Positions 1-6,681 of a stretch of 7,807 bases of DNA are shown piece after piece. Both the position numbers and the translations under genes were made by a program. Source of the stretch: Actinomycetes bacterium. Its GTDB lineage: Bacteria; Actinomycetota; Aquicultoria; CAJVYJ01; JAUVQD01. The stretch lies in NCBI GenBank assembly GCA_030598355.1, contig JAUVQD010000054.1:1-7807 (forward strand), in the 5' to 3' direction. The notes below the pieces were generated by a model, which was given only the letters and a program-made list of their open reading frames with translations, searched no databases and had not been told where the DNA came from. Positions within the stretch are counted from its first letter, which is position 1; every line of letters begins with the position of its first letter.

Positions 1-1704
1 GTGACCACAGCAACGGCAGAAATCCCCCTAACTGAAATCATTAAGTTAATCCCCGATTACGATCCTTATGATGACGCAAACGACCCGATCACAGGCGAGG
101 CGGTTTATTACTTCGACGAGGAAAAGGCCCAGGAGGCTATCGATTTTTTCCCAGAATATCTGACATTCACTAAGGGCGAGTGGATGGGCACGCCTTTTAT
201 TCTTGGCAATTGGCAGAAAGCCGTTGTAGCATATACGTTCGGATGGCGCAAAGTCAAAGACGATACACGTCGATACAGGGAAATATTCTTCTACGTTCCA
301 CGAAAAAACGGCAAGACGGAGCTTATCGGCGGTATTGGCAATTATGTTTTTTTCTGCGATGGGGAACCGGGGGCCGAGTGTTATTGTGCAGCAGCGAACG
401 AAGATCAGGCAATGATTGTCTGGAACGTGGCCAAGCAGATGATCGAGGCAAACCCCGAATTAGACGAATGCGTGAGGGTTTATAAGAAGTCAATCACGAT
501 GGACACGATGGGCAGTTTCTTCAAACCGATTACAGCAGACGCCAAATCGAAACACGGGTTTTCGGTTCACTTGGCTTTATACGACGAATTACACGCTGCA
601 GGTTCAGCCGAGTTATCGGAGACAATTGAAACGGGAACCGGTGCCCGTCGAGAGCCTTTGATTATTTATATGACCACAGCCGACGAAGACAGGGTAAGCG
701 TATGCAATACAAAATACGATTATGCTTGTAAGGTCAGAGACAAGATTTTCAAAGACCCTGAATTTTTACCAATTATCTACGAGTTGAAAAAAGATGAAGA
801 TTGGCACGATCCGAAAAATTGGGAGAAAGCAAATCCTAATTGGGGAGTGAGCGTAAAGGTTGACGACTTCAAGCGGCAGTATTTGAAAGCTAAGAATGAG
901 CCTAGTTTTAGGGCAAACTTTAGACGGTTGAAATTAAATACCGTTACACAGAGGGCGAGTAAGTGGATTGATATAAGTCACTGGGATGCATGCGCCCAAG
1001 ATTTCAGCCCTGAATTTATGGAATTGTTGAGAAACGAGGATTGTTACGGCGGCCTAGACTTATCCTCGACGATTGACACGACGGCCTTTGCCCTGTATTT
1101 CCCTAAGTTCAACGCTATTTTACAATGGTTTTGGATACCAGGGGATACGGCGGCAGAGCGATCAAAGATTGATAAAGTACCTTATGTGCGTTGGGAGGAA
1201 GAGGGCCACCTTGAAACGACGACGGGGAACCGTGTTGATTATGCTTTCGTGGAGGCAAAAATTGAAGAGGTGGCGGGCCTGTATAAGATCAAGTCAATAG
1301 CCTTTGACCCGTGGGGAGCCACACAGACGGCCATTAACTTATCTAAAGAAGGCTTGGAGATGTTGGAATTTAGACAGGGTTATAAATCCTTTTCAGAGCC
1401 ATGTAAAAAACTAGAGGCAGAGATAGCGGGCCACAAATTGAAACACAACGGCAGCCCGGTGATGCGGTGGCAAATGTCAAACGCGGTCACGCAAAGCGAC
1501 CCGGCCAGCAATATCAAACCGGATAAGCAGAAGTCAAGCGATAAAATCGACGGTGTGGTGGCGGTGGCAATGGCCTACGGGAATTATGTAGTTGAGGCAG
1601 CAGCAAACCCGAACCCATACGAAAACAGGGGCCTAAGAGTCATCGATCTAAGCGACGAGGATTTATTAGAAGATGACGACGATGATTATGATGAGGACGA
1701 GTAG
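1..1704 (+). CDS. terL: Phage terminase large subunit (TerL, Terminase_1 type)
   Basis: The ATPase-nuclease motor that docks on the portal, translocates the genome into the prohead and cuts the concatemer. Seen in the 567 residues: an adenine-binding Q motif (N70-W71-Q72); Walker A VPRKNGKT at 99-106 with K105; Walker B LALYDELH at 191-198 with D195 and E196; coupling motif III IIYMTTA at 221-227; then a C-terminal RNase H-like nuclease with acidic candidates D353 (GGLDLSS), D436 (FDPWG) and D517 (KIDGVV). The last 17 residues (551-567) are almost all Asp/Glu. Length is normal for the family, so the protein is essentially complete. It opens with GTG at base 1, so its ribosome site and any start further upstream cannot be seen. 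The small terminase would be expected just upstream. Family assignment is firm; the packaging strategy (cos or pac) cannot be read from this window. Confidence 0.95.
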   Translation: MTTATAEIPLTEIIKLIPDYDPYDDANDPITGEAVYYFDEEKAQEAIDFFPEYLTFTKGEWMGTPFILGNWQKAVVAYTFGWRKVKDDTRRYREIFFYVPRKNGKTELIGGIGNYVFFCDGEPGAECYCAAANEDQAMIVWNVAKQMIEANPELDECVRVYKKSITMDTMGSFFKPITADAKSKHGFSVHLALYDELHAAGSAELSETIETGTGARREPLIIYMTTADEDRVSVCNTKYDYACKVRDKIFKDPEFLPIIYELKKDEDWHDPKNWEKANPNWGVSVKVDDFKRQYLKAKNEPSFRANFRRLKLNTVTQRASKWIDISHWDACAQDFSPEFMELLRNEDCYGGLDLSSTIDTTAFALYFPKFNAILQWFWIPGDTAAERSKIDKVPYVRWEEEGHLETTTGNRVDYAFVEAKIEEVAGLYKIKSIAFDPWGATQTAINLSKEGLEMLEFRQGYKSFSEPCKKLEAEIAGHKLKHNGSPVMRWQMSNAVTQSDPASNIKPDKQKSSDKIDGVVAVAMAYGNYVVEAAANPNPYENRGLRVIDLSDEDLLEDDDDDYDEDE

Positions 1705-1818
1705 CCCCTACAAAGCTTAAAAATTTCGTTTGTCGTTGCCTATGTTGTATTATATCCATATATGTATATAGAATCTGAACGGGCGAACCCTAAAAATAAA
1801 CATAAGGCGGCGTAGTAA
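1705..1818 (+). other. Non-coding gap between terL and portal gene, with AT-rich imperfect palindrome
   Basis: This 114-base gap breaks an otherwise compact operon. Its centre (1751-1770, tatatccatatatgtatata) is an imperfect palindrome: it matches its reverse complement at all but two symmetric pairs of positions. Around it are weak sigma70-like hexamers: TTGCCT (1736-1741) with TATATG (1759-1764) at 17-base spacing, or TTGTAT (1745-1750) with TATAGA (1767-1772) at 16. A purine-rich AAGGCGG at 1804-1810 lies 8 bases before the portal ATG and is a plausible ribosome site. I see no convincing terminator and no ORF. It may be a promoter or an operator, but AT-rich spacers give such matches by chance. 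Confidence 0.3.
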
Positions 1819-3642
1819 ATGGGCGGTATATTAGGCAATTTGGCCGAAAAGGCTTCTTTTGGTTTGTATAAGGCATCAGCAAGCGGGGGAGTTTCAGACC
1901 TTCAAAACCCTTCAGCATGGCTAATAGATGCGTTAAACACAGGTTCAAAGACGGCATCAGGTGAAGCGGTTACGGCTGTTTCAGTTCTAAGAAACCCCGA
2001 ATATTTAGCAGCAGTCAAAAACATATCTGAAGATGTGGCCAAGCTCCCTATGGACATATACAAGTCACTAGAAGGCGGCGGCAAAGAGAAGAAGATCAAG
2101 CACAAAGCGCAGTACATGGTTCACTTCAGGGCCAATAAGAACGTATCAAGCCAAGATTTTTATCAAACATTAACACACCACGCGATAAACGGCGGCAACG
2201 GATACGCGGAAATTGTGCGAGATGGCGCGAATAATCCCGTAGAGATGCACATTATCCACCCTTCCAGAGTGACCCCGTTCTTTAGAGAAGACGAGGATAC
2301 GGGCGGTACGAGCCTTTGGTACGAGATTAAATCCAGCTTTAGGATGAATGGCAAACAGATGAAGGCGATCATGTTGCCAGCCGAGGATATGATTCATATT
2401 AAAGGGCTTGGAGATGATGGTATCGTAGGGTATTCAATTTATGCTCTTGTGGCCGAGGCTCTTTATATTGGCATGGCGGCAGATAAATTCAGCGCGGCAT
2501 TTTTTGGCAACGGAACGACATTAACCGGCGTATTAGAAAACGCGGGCGAATTATCTGACAAGGCATATGCGCGACTTCGTAAGGATTGGGCCAAATTACA
2601 CAAGGGCGCGAAAAATGCTCATGGCTTGGCAATATTGGAAGCCGGTACGAAGTTTACAGCGATTGCCACAGACCCAGAAAAATCACAGTTAATCGAGACT
2701 AGAAGATATCACGCGATTGTCGTGGCCAGGATTTTAAGAATCCCCCCGCATAAGATTGCAAGCATGGACGCGGCGACGTTTGGAAACATTGAAGAACAGA
2801 ATATCGAATACAACCGTGACACGTTGGCGCCTTGGATGCGCCGTTGGCATATGGAATTGACTTATAAGTTATTTCCCAGAGATTCAGGCTTTTTTGCTCA
2901 GTTTGAATTTAGCGCCTTGTCATTGGGTGATTCAAAAACTAGATCAGAAGTTTATAGAACGCTATTCAATACGGCATCAATGACCCCGAACCAGATTAGA
3001 GACTCCGAAGGCATGAACCGCGAAACCGGCAAGCCTGAAATGGATGACTACTATATGCAATTGAATATGAGCACAGCCAAACGGATATCAACAGGCGAGG
3101 CCGTGGCAGACAACAGCGCAAGCCCCGCAGCTATGGCCCATGTAGAAATGATCGAGGATTTCAAAGCTGATCAGCCCGCGCCAGCAATTGAGGCCCAGAT
3201 AACCCCGTTGGAAGCCTTTGAAGCACATAGGGCGAATTATTTACCACTATTCGAAGCAGCAGCCGAAAGAAACGTTATAAAAGAAGAGAATGCCCTGAAA
3301 GCGAATATAGAAAGCAAGAAAGACCGGCGAATTGATTTCGCCAGATGGTCAGAGAAATTTTTCAGAACACAGGCCGACGAGATGAAAGCGGCATTTTCCC
3401 CGGCTTGTCAGGTATTCGTTAAGACCTTCAAAAGCGAGGGCCATATCCTAGAATTTGGATTTTTAAGTGATTTCGCGGATAATTACGCAGCAGAAGGCCG
3501 AGAAAAAGCCGAATTGATGTACAAAGAGTATGCGGAAAACGGCTATAAATCGGCAGATATTGAGAAAGAACGCGAGAAATTGGCCTTAAATGTGGTTAAT
3601 AATATCGGTCAAACAGTAAAGAAAGAGGCTCAAAATGACTAA
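1819..3642 (+). CDS. HK97-family portal protein with long C-terminal extension
   Basis: Forms the dodecameric ring at one capsid vertex through which TerL pumps DNA and onto which the neck assembles. Residues 1 to about 425 match the Phage_portal (HK97 gp3) family: GGNGYAEIVRDG around 125-136, HIIHPSRV at 144-151, the diagnostic MIHIKGLGDDGIVGYS at 191-206, FFGNG at 228-232 and MTPNQIRDSEGM at 388-399, close to the usual family end. HK97 portal is about 424 residues; this one has 607. The extra 180 or so residues (about 430-607) begin with an Ala/Pro/Glu-rich linker and continue as a charged, probably helical segment of unclear role. ATG at 1819 is preceded by AAGGCGG at 8-base spacing. The 3' end overlaps the protease start by 8 bases, suggesting translational coupling. 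No frameshift or missing core motif is seen. Confidence 0.93.
   Translation: MGGILGNLAEKASFGLYKASASGGVSDLQNPSAWLIDALNTGSKTASGEAVTAVSVLRNPEYLAAVKNISEDVAKLPMDIYKSLEGGGKEKKIKHKAQYMVHFRANKNVSSQDFYQTLTHHAINGGNGYAEIVRDGANNPVEMHIIHPSRVTPFFREDEDTGGTSLWYEIKSSFRMNGKQMKAIMLPAEDMIHIKGLGDDGIVGYSIYALVAEALYIGMAADKFSAAFFGNGTTLTGVLENAGELSDKAYARLRKDWAKLHKGAKNAHGLAILEAGTKFTAIATDPEKSQLIETRRYHAIVVARILRIPPHKIASMDAATFGNIEEQNIEYNRDTLAPWMRRWHMELTYKLFPRDSGFFAQFEFSALSLGDSKTRSEVYRTLFNTASMTPNQIRDSEGMNRETGKPEMDDYYMQLNMSTAKRISTGEAVADNSASPAAMAHVEMIEDFKADQPAPAIEAQITPLEAFEAHRANYLPLFEAAAERNVIKEENALKANIESKKDRRIDFARWSEKFFRTQADEMKAAFSPACQVFVKTFKSEGHILEFGFLSDFADNYAAEGREKAELMYKEYAENGYKSADIEKEREKLALNVVNNIGQTVKKEAQND
3622..3628 (+). 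promoter_or_regulatory. Ribosome binding site of the protease gene
   Basis: AAAGAGG lies inside the last portal codons, 6 bases before the ATG at 3635. It supports that ATG over the in-frame ATGs at codons 12 (3668) and 20 (3692), which have no comparable purine run at proper spacing. Confidence 0.6.
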
Positions 3643-4522
3643 AATCGGACACAATGGCAAATGTTTTATGAGACATTTAGGCGTTTATTGTATGGAGCAG
3701 ATGCTTTTTGACCAATTTAAGAGCCTTGTTTTGTCTGAAACCGTTGTTATTGAAGCGAATCAGGGCGGCATTGAGCTTGGCGAAGTAGAAACAAGCCAAA
3801 CAGCAAGCGGGACTCTAATCGTACCCATAAGCGGAATGATGATGAAGAACGCGTCAAGTTTTGGCGGCACCTCGACCACATTAGCCCGTAAGGTCATCAA
3901 AGCAGCTCAGACAGACCCCGAAGTTAAGTCAATCCTCCTTCATATTGATAGCGGAGGCGGTCACGTTGACGGAACTAATGCCCTAGCTCAAGCCGTATCG
4001 GATTTTTCAGCAGTTAAGCCCATTCATACTTTCGTTGACGGTGTAATGGCCAGCGCGGCGTATTGGGTAGGTTCACAGTCGCAAAAGATATCAGCCGATC
4101 CTATGTCAACCATTGGAAGCCTCGGAACAATGCTCACAGTTATGGATTTTTCGGAGCAATTCAAAAAAGAGGGCATTAAAACAATGGTATTCAGTACAGG
4201 CAAATTCAAAGGCATGGGCGAACCCGGTACAGAGATCACCAAAGACCAACAGGCATTTTTACAACGCCGGGTAAACGAACTGAACAAATTTTTTATGGCC
4301 GCAGTTATGGAGGGCCGAGGATTTGACGAAGAAAAGGTAGAAAGCCTTTTTGATGGTGGGTTTGAGCTTGCAGCAAAGGCTCAGTCATTGGGCCTCATCG
4401 ACGAAATCAAGACTTTTGACGAAGCTTTGGCCGAGTTGGAAGCATTGAACGCCCCCGATGAAGACTCCAGCGACAACGCCACTATGACCCGCTTGAGATT
4501 GGCTAGATCAAGAAAAATTTGA
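3635..4522 (+). CDS. S49 (SppA/ClpP-fold) prohead maturation protease
   Basis: A serine protease of the S49 family, the type many phages use to process proheads; here it should remove the delta domain of the capsid protein encoded next. Seen in 295 residues: IVPISGMM at 62-69, the oxyanion segment HIDSGGGHVDG at 103-113, the nucleophile motif VMASAAYWVG at 137-146 with S140, ADPMSTIGSLG at 154-164, and FKGMGEP at 191-197. K192 is 52 residues after S140, the spacing of the Ser/Lys dyad in Bacillus SppA (S147/K199), so K192 is the likely general base. No signal peptide or membrane segment is apparent, which separates it from cellular SppA. It lacks the long C-terminal scaffold domain of lambda protein C. 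The tail turns from acidic (DEDSSD) to basic (RLRLARSRK). The start overlaps the portal end by 8 bases. Confidence in family is high; cleavage of the MCP is inferred from context. Confidence 0.92.
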   Translation: MTKIGHNGKCFMRHLGVYCMEQMLFDQFKSLVLSETVVIEANQGGIELGEVETSQTASGTLIVPISGMMMKNASSFGGTSTTLARKVIKAAQTDPEVKSILLHIDSGGGHVDGTNALAQAVSDFSAVKPIHTFVDGVMASAAYWVGSQSQKISADPMSTIGSLGTMLTVMDFSEQFKKEGIKTMVFSTGKFKGMGEPGTEITKDQQAFLQRRVNELNKFFMAAVMEGRGFDEEKVESLFDGGFELAAKAQSLGLIDEIKTFDEALAELEALNAPDEDSSDNATMTRLRLARSRKI

Positions 4523-4704
4523 CTTAGCCATACTCATTTCGATACCATTCTAAAAGCAGATGACGCACAGCCGTTATCAGCGAACCCCCAAAAGGCATAG
4601 CCCTTTAAGACACCCCTTAAATTATGAATTAATGATTTAACGCCGTAATTTTACGCTTAGAGCGCGATATTTGCCTTAAATCAACTAAAAAGAAAGATTC
4701 TCAG
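4523..4704 (+). other. Long non-coding leader upstream of the capsid gene
   Basis: The largest gap in the window, 182 bases, with no plausible ORF. It holds several small symmetric elements: AAAGG/CCTTT (4591-4595 and 4602-4606), TTAAG/CTTAA (4605-4609 and 4616-4620), an imperfect 24-base palindrome at 4617-4640 with TTAAAT/ATTTAA arms, and CGCT-tag-AGCG at 4654-4664. None is followed by a T-run, so none looks like an intrinsic terminator. No good paired -35/-10 boxes were found. The segment before the capsid ATG is A-rich with only AAGAAAG (4690-4696, 8-base spacing) as ribosome site, weak for a gene of this expected output. A phage-specific promoter or a structured 5' leader are the two readings. 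Confidence 0.45.
4617..4640. repeat. Imperfect 24-base palindrome
   Basis: The sequence opens with TTAAAT and closes with ATTTAA; 20 of 24 positions agree with the reverse complement. It overlaps the 3' arm of a neighbouring TTAAG/CTTAA repeat. It could be a protein-binding site or a weak RNA hairpin. The high AT content makes chance symmetry plausible. Confidence 0.35.
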
Positions 4705-6060
4705 ATGAATTTAAAAGAAATGAAGGCCAAATATAACAGCCTTATCGACCTAGCAAAAAAGAAGGGCGAAGAATTTAAAGCTTCAGCCGACGCAGCACTT
4801 AATGTTGAAATCAACGACCTTCTAAATGAAGCCGATGCTTTGAATGTTGAAATTGACGGCGAAGAAAAACGCCTTGAAGAAGAAGCGGCCAGCAGCAAGG
4901 CGACTTTAGACCGTTTGAACGGTTTGAGCGTTCCAGCACCTTCACGTACTCAAGAGGCCGCAAGTTTGGCCAGTGTTGAAGTAACGCCGGTTATTGAAAA
5001 CGACGCGAAAGCAGGATTTGCCGACATTGGCGAATTTGCTATGGCGACTTATGCAGCAAATCACCCCAACATTGTAACGCCAGCCGATAGCCGTCTTTTG
5101 CACATCGCAGAGAAGGCCGCCGCTACTGGTTTGAATGCCGGAACACCACATGAGGGCGGTTATACCGTACCTTCAGCGTTTTCAGATTCAATTATGGGTA
5201 CTATGCTTGACTCACCCGATAGCCTCTTAGGCCGTGCGAACACCTTTACAGTAGAAGGCGAAAGCTTGACTATTCCAGGTGTGGACGAATCAAGCCGCGC
5301 CACAGGAAGCCGTTACGGTGGAACCCGTGGATATTGGCTATCTGAAGCTGATCAAATCACTAGTTCAAAGCCTAAGTTCCGTCAGATCAAACTAGAGCCT
5401 CAAGAGCTTGCAGTTTTGACCTATGTGACCGATAAGCTTTTGAAAACTAGCGGAATTGCTCTTAATCAGTTGATCACCCGCGCAGCCGTTGACGAAATCA
5501 ATTGGTTGACAGGTAACGCTATTATCAACGGTACTGGTGCCGGTCAGCCTTTGGGCATTATCACCGGAACTGGCAAAGTAAGTCAGGCCAAAGTATCAGG
5601 TCAGGCGGCGACGACTATTGTTGCTCGAAATATTGACGACATGGTATCAAGATTCCCTGCTAGACAGCTTGCAAATGCCGTTTGGTTTGTTAATCAGGAT
5701 ATTATCCCTTCTCTTGAAAGCCTTGAGACTTCAAACGGACAACCATTGTTTCGTGGTCCTCAAGGTTTGGCTTCTGGTCAAATTGGAACGCTTAAAGGCT
5801 TGCCTATCGTTCCTCTTGAGTATTGCGCCACACTTGGAACCGAAGGCGACATTATCTTAGCTGACATGTCTTCTTATGTTGCCGGTGTACGCGGTGGAGT
5901 GGAATCTGCAATGTCAATGCACTTGAGATTCGATTACCTTGAGACTGCCTTTCGTTGGACTTTTGCCGTAGACGGTCAAAGCTCAATTTCAGCGCCTTTG
6001 ACACCTGCAAACGGTTCAAACACCCTTGCACCATTCGTAAGCTTGGCAGTAAGAGCCTAG
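4705..6060 (+). CDS. HK97-fold major capsid protein with N-terminal delta (scaffold) domain
   Basis: The main shell subunit. Residues 1 to about 72 are a charged, Lys/Glu/Leu-rich coiled coil like the HK97 delta domain, which serves as a built-in scaffold and is cut off by the prohead protease. It includes a repeated ALNVEI at 31-36 and 45-50, exactly two heptads apart. A flexible Ala/Pro/Ser/Thr linker follows (about 73-100). The HK97 fold begins after it, with the family hallmarks GGYTVP at 151-156, an E-loop around 195-215, GTGAGQPLGI at 276-285, and FRGPQGL with LKGLPIV (about 349-369). The cleavage site probably lies between residues 72 and 135 but cannot be fixed. The HK97 cross-linking lysine seems absent: there is no Lys between 112 and 221 except K137. 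Arg codons are mostly CGT/CGC by my count (13 of 18), unlike the more AGG-rich TerL gene, which fits high expression. The 451-residue length is typical of delta-bearing capsid proteins. Confidence 0.94.
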   Translation: MNLKEMKAKYNSLIDLAKKKGEEFKASADAALNVEINDLLNEADALNVEIDGEEKRLEEEAASSKATLDRLNGLSVPAPSRTQEAASLASVEVTPVIENDAKAGFADIGEFAMATYAANHPNIVTPADSRLLHIAEKAAATGLNAGTPHEGGYTVPSAFSDSIMGTMLDSPDSLLGRANTFTVEGESLTIPGVDESSRATGSRYGGTRGYWLSEADQITSSKPKFRQIKLEPQELAVLTYVTDKLLKTSGIALNQLITRAAVDEINWLTGNAIINGTGAGQPLGIITGTGKVSQAKVSGQAATTIVARNIDDMVSRFPARQLANAVWFVNQDIIPSLESLETSNGQPLFRGPQGLASGQIGTLKGLPIVPLEYCATLGTEGDIILADMSSYVAGVRGGVESAMSMHLRFDYLETAFRWTFAVDGQSSISAPLTPANGSNTLAPFVSLAVRA

Positions 6061-6083
6061 TAAACAGTAATTAATTGAAATCC

Positions 6084-6112
6084 GGGGGGAGTGGAAAAAG
6101 CTCCCCCCCTTT
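6084..6112 (+). terminator. GC-rich hairpin after the capsid gene (terminator or attenuator)
   Basis: GGGGGGAG (6084-6091) pairs perfectly with CTCCCCCC (6101-6108) around a 9-base loop. The following T-run is short (TTT then ATA), so it may only attenuate transcription or protect the 3' end of the capsid mRNA. It starts 23 bases after the capsid stop codon. Confidence 0.7.
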
Positions 6113-6117
6113 ATAAA

Positions 6118-6123
6118 AAGGAG
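6118..6123 (+). promoter_or_regulatory. Strong Shine-Dalgarno of the 160-residue protein gene
   Basis: AAGGAG with 8-base spacing to the ATG at 6132 is the best ribosome site in the window. It lies just 3' of the capsid hairpin, and it fixes the start of the downstream gene. Confidence 0.8.
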
Positions 6124-6131
6124 TTATCCAA

Positions 6132-6614
6132 ATGGGTAGCAAATCAAGATTAGTAGGAAACAGAAAAATTGTGCAGGGCCTAGCGCCAATTAATCCATCG
6201 ACCAGTACGCCGGATTATGTTTGCATGAAGAATTATCACCACTTGACGGTAGTTATCGCAATTGATAACGGAACTGCAACAGGTGGAGCGATCACACTGA
6301 AGCAAGCGACAGCCGTTGCTGGAACTGGTGAAAAGGCTCTAGGCTTCACCAAGATGTTTCAAAACATCGACACAGGTGCAGCCGACGCCCTAGCAGAAAC
6401 AGCAGTAACATCAGACACATTCACGCCTTCAAGTGTGAACGATAAAAATCTGGTTTACGTTATTGAAATCCCCGCCGCGTCTTTGGATGTTGACGGTGGC
6501 TTTGATTGTATTCGCGTTGGAACAGCCGACGCCACAGCAGCCGTTACGAGCGTAATGTATTACCTTGATGGCCGTTATGGTGAAGACGTACCACCTAGCG
6601 CAATAATTGACTAA
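6132..6614 (+). CDS. Unassigned phage head protein; candidate capsid decoration protein
   Basis: A 160-residue protein I cannot assign to a named family. It is rich in Ala, Thr, Gly and Asp, with no signal peptide, membrane helix or catalytic motif. The pattern is of alternating beta-type segments: LTVVIAIDNG at 38-47, AITLKQATAVAG at 53-64, LVYVIEIPA at 107-115, FDCIRVG at 124-130 and AVTSVMYYLDGRYG at 137-150. Its N-terminus has GLAPINPSTSTPDYV at 16-30. It sits directly after the major capsid gene, has the strongest ribosome site in the window, and is closed by a strong terminator, so high dosage is expected. That position and dose match capsid decoration or cement proteins. Function is inferred from context alone; a small neck or head-fibre protein is the alternative. 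Conservation of such proteins in phage head modules is a recollection I could not check. Confidence 0.8.
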   Translation: MGSKSRLVGNRKIVQGLAPINPSTSTPDYVCMKNYHHLTVVIAIDNGTATGGAITLKQATAVAGTGEKALGFTKMFQNIDTGAADALAETAVTSDTFTPSSVNDKNLVYVIEIPAASLDVDGGFDCIRVGTADATAAVTSVMYYLDGRYGEDVPPSAIID

Positions 6615-6627
6615 TAACGCCTATTAG
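6611..6627 (+). repeat. Small hairpin over the stop codon of the 160-residue gene
   Basis: CTAATA (6611-6616) and TATTAG (6622-6627) are perfect inverted arms around a 5-base loop. The TAA stop at 6612-6614 lies in the left arm. It stands just before the main terminator; it may be chance or part of a tandem 3'-end structure. Confidence 0.4.
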
Positions 6628-6631
6628 TTTG

Positions 6632-6664
6632 AGGGGGCGGCTTCCCGGCTGCCCCTTCTTTTTT
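6632..6664 (+). terminator. Rho-independent terminator after the 160-residue gene
   Basis: GGGGCGGC (6634-6641) pairs with GCTGCCCC (6648-6655) through eight pairs including one G-U, around a 6-base loop; two weaker pairs can extend the foot. A T-rich tract with TTCTTTTTT follows at 6656-6664. This is a classic intrinsic terminator and the strongest in the window. The connector gene starts only 18 bases later, with no room for a promoter between them. Confidence 0.88.
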
Positions 6665-6681
6665 GGAAAGATTTTTTATAG

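Noticed and set aside
180..485. + strand open frame of 101 codons inside terL
   Set aside because: It is out of frame with the Walker A region of a firmly identified terminase; its Arg/Cys/Trp-rich product is typical of a shadow frame.
1704..1735. ACAAA/TTTGT inverted repeat just after terL as a terminator
   Set aside because: The stem is short and AT-rich with a long loop, and no T-tract follows it.
4024..4287. - strand open frame inside the protease gene
   Set aside because: It lies opposite the catalytic core of the S49 protease and resembles nothing.
4523..4600. Possible stop-codon read-through extension of the protease (25 codons from 4523 to the TAG at 4598)
   Set aside because: The extension has no recognisable domain, and nothing beyond the bare TGA suggests programmed read-through.
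4590..4606. AAAGG/CCTTT hairpin as a terminator after the protease gene
   Set aside because: The stem has only five pairs and no T-run follows.
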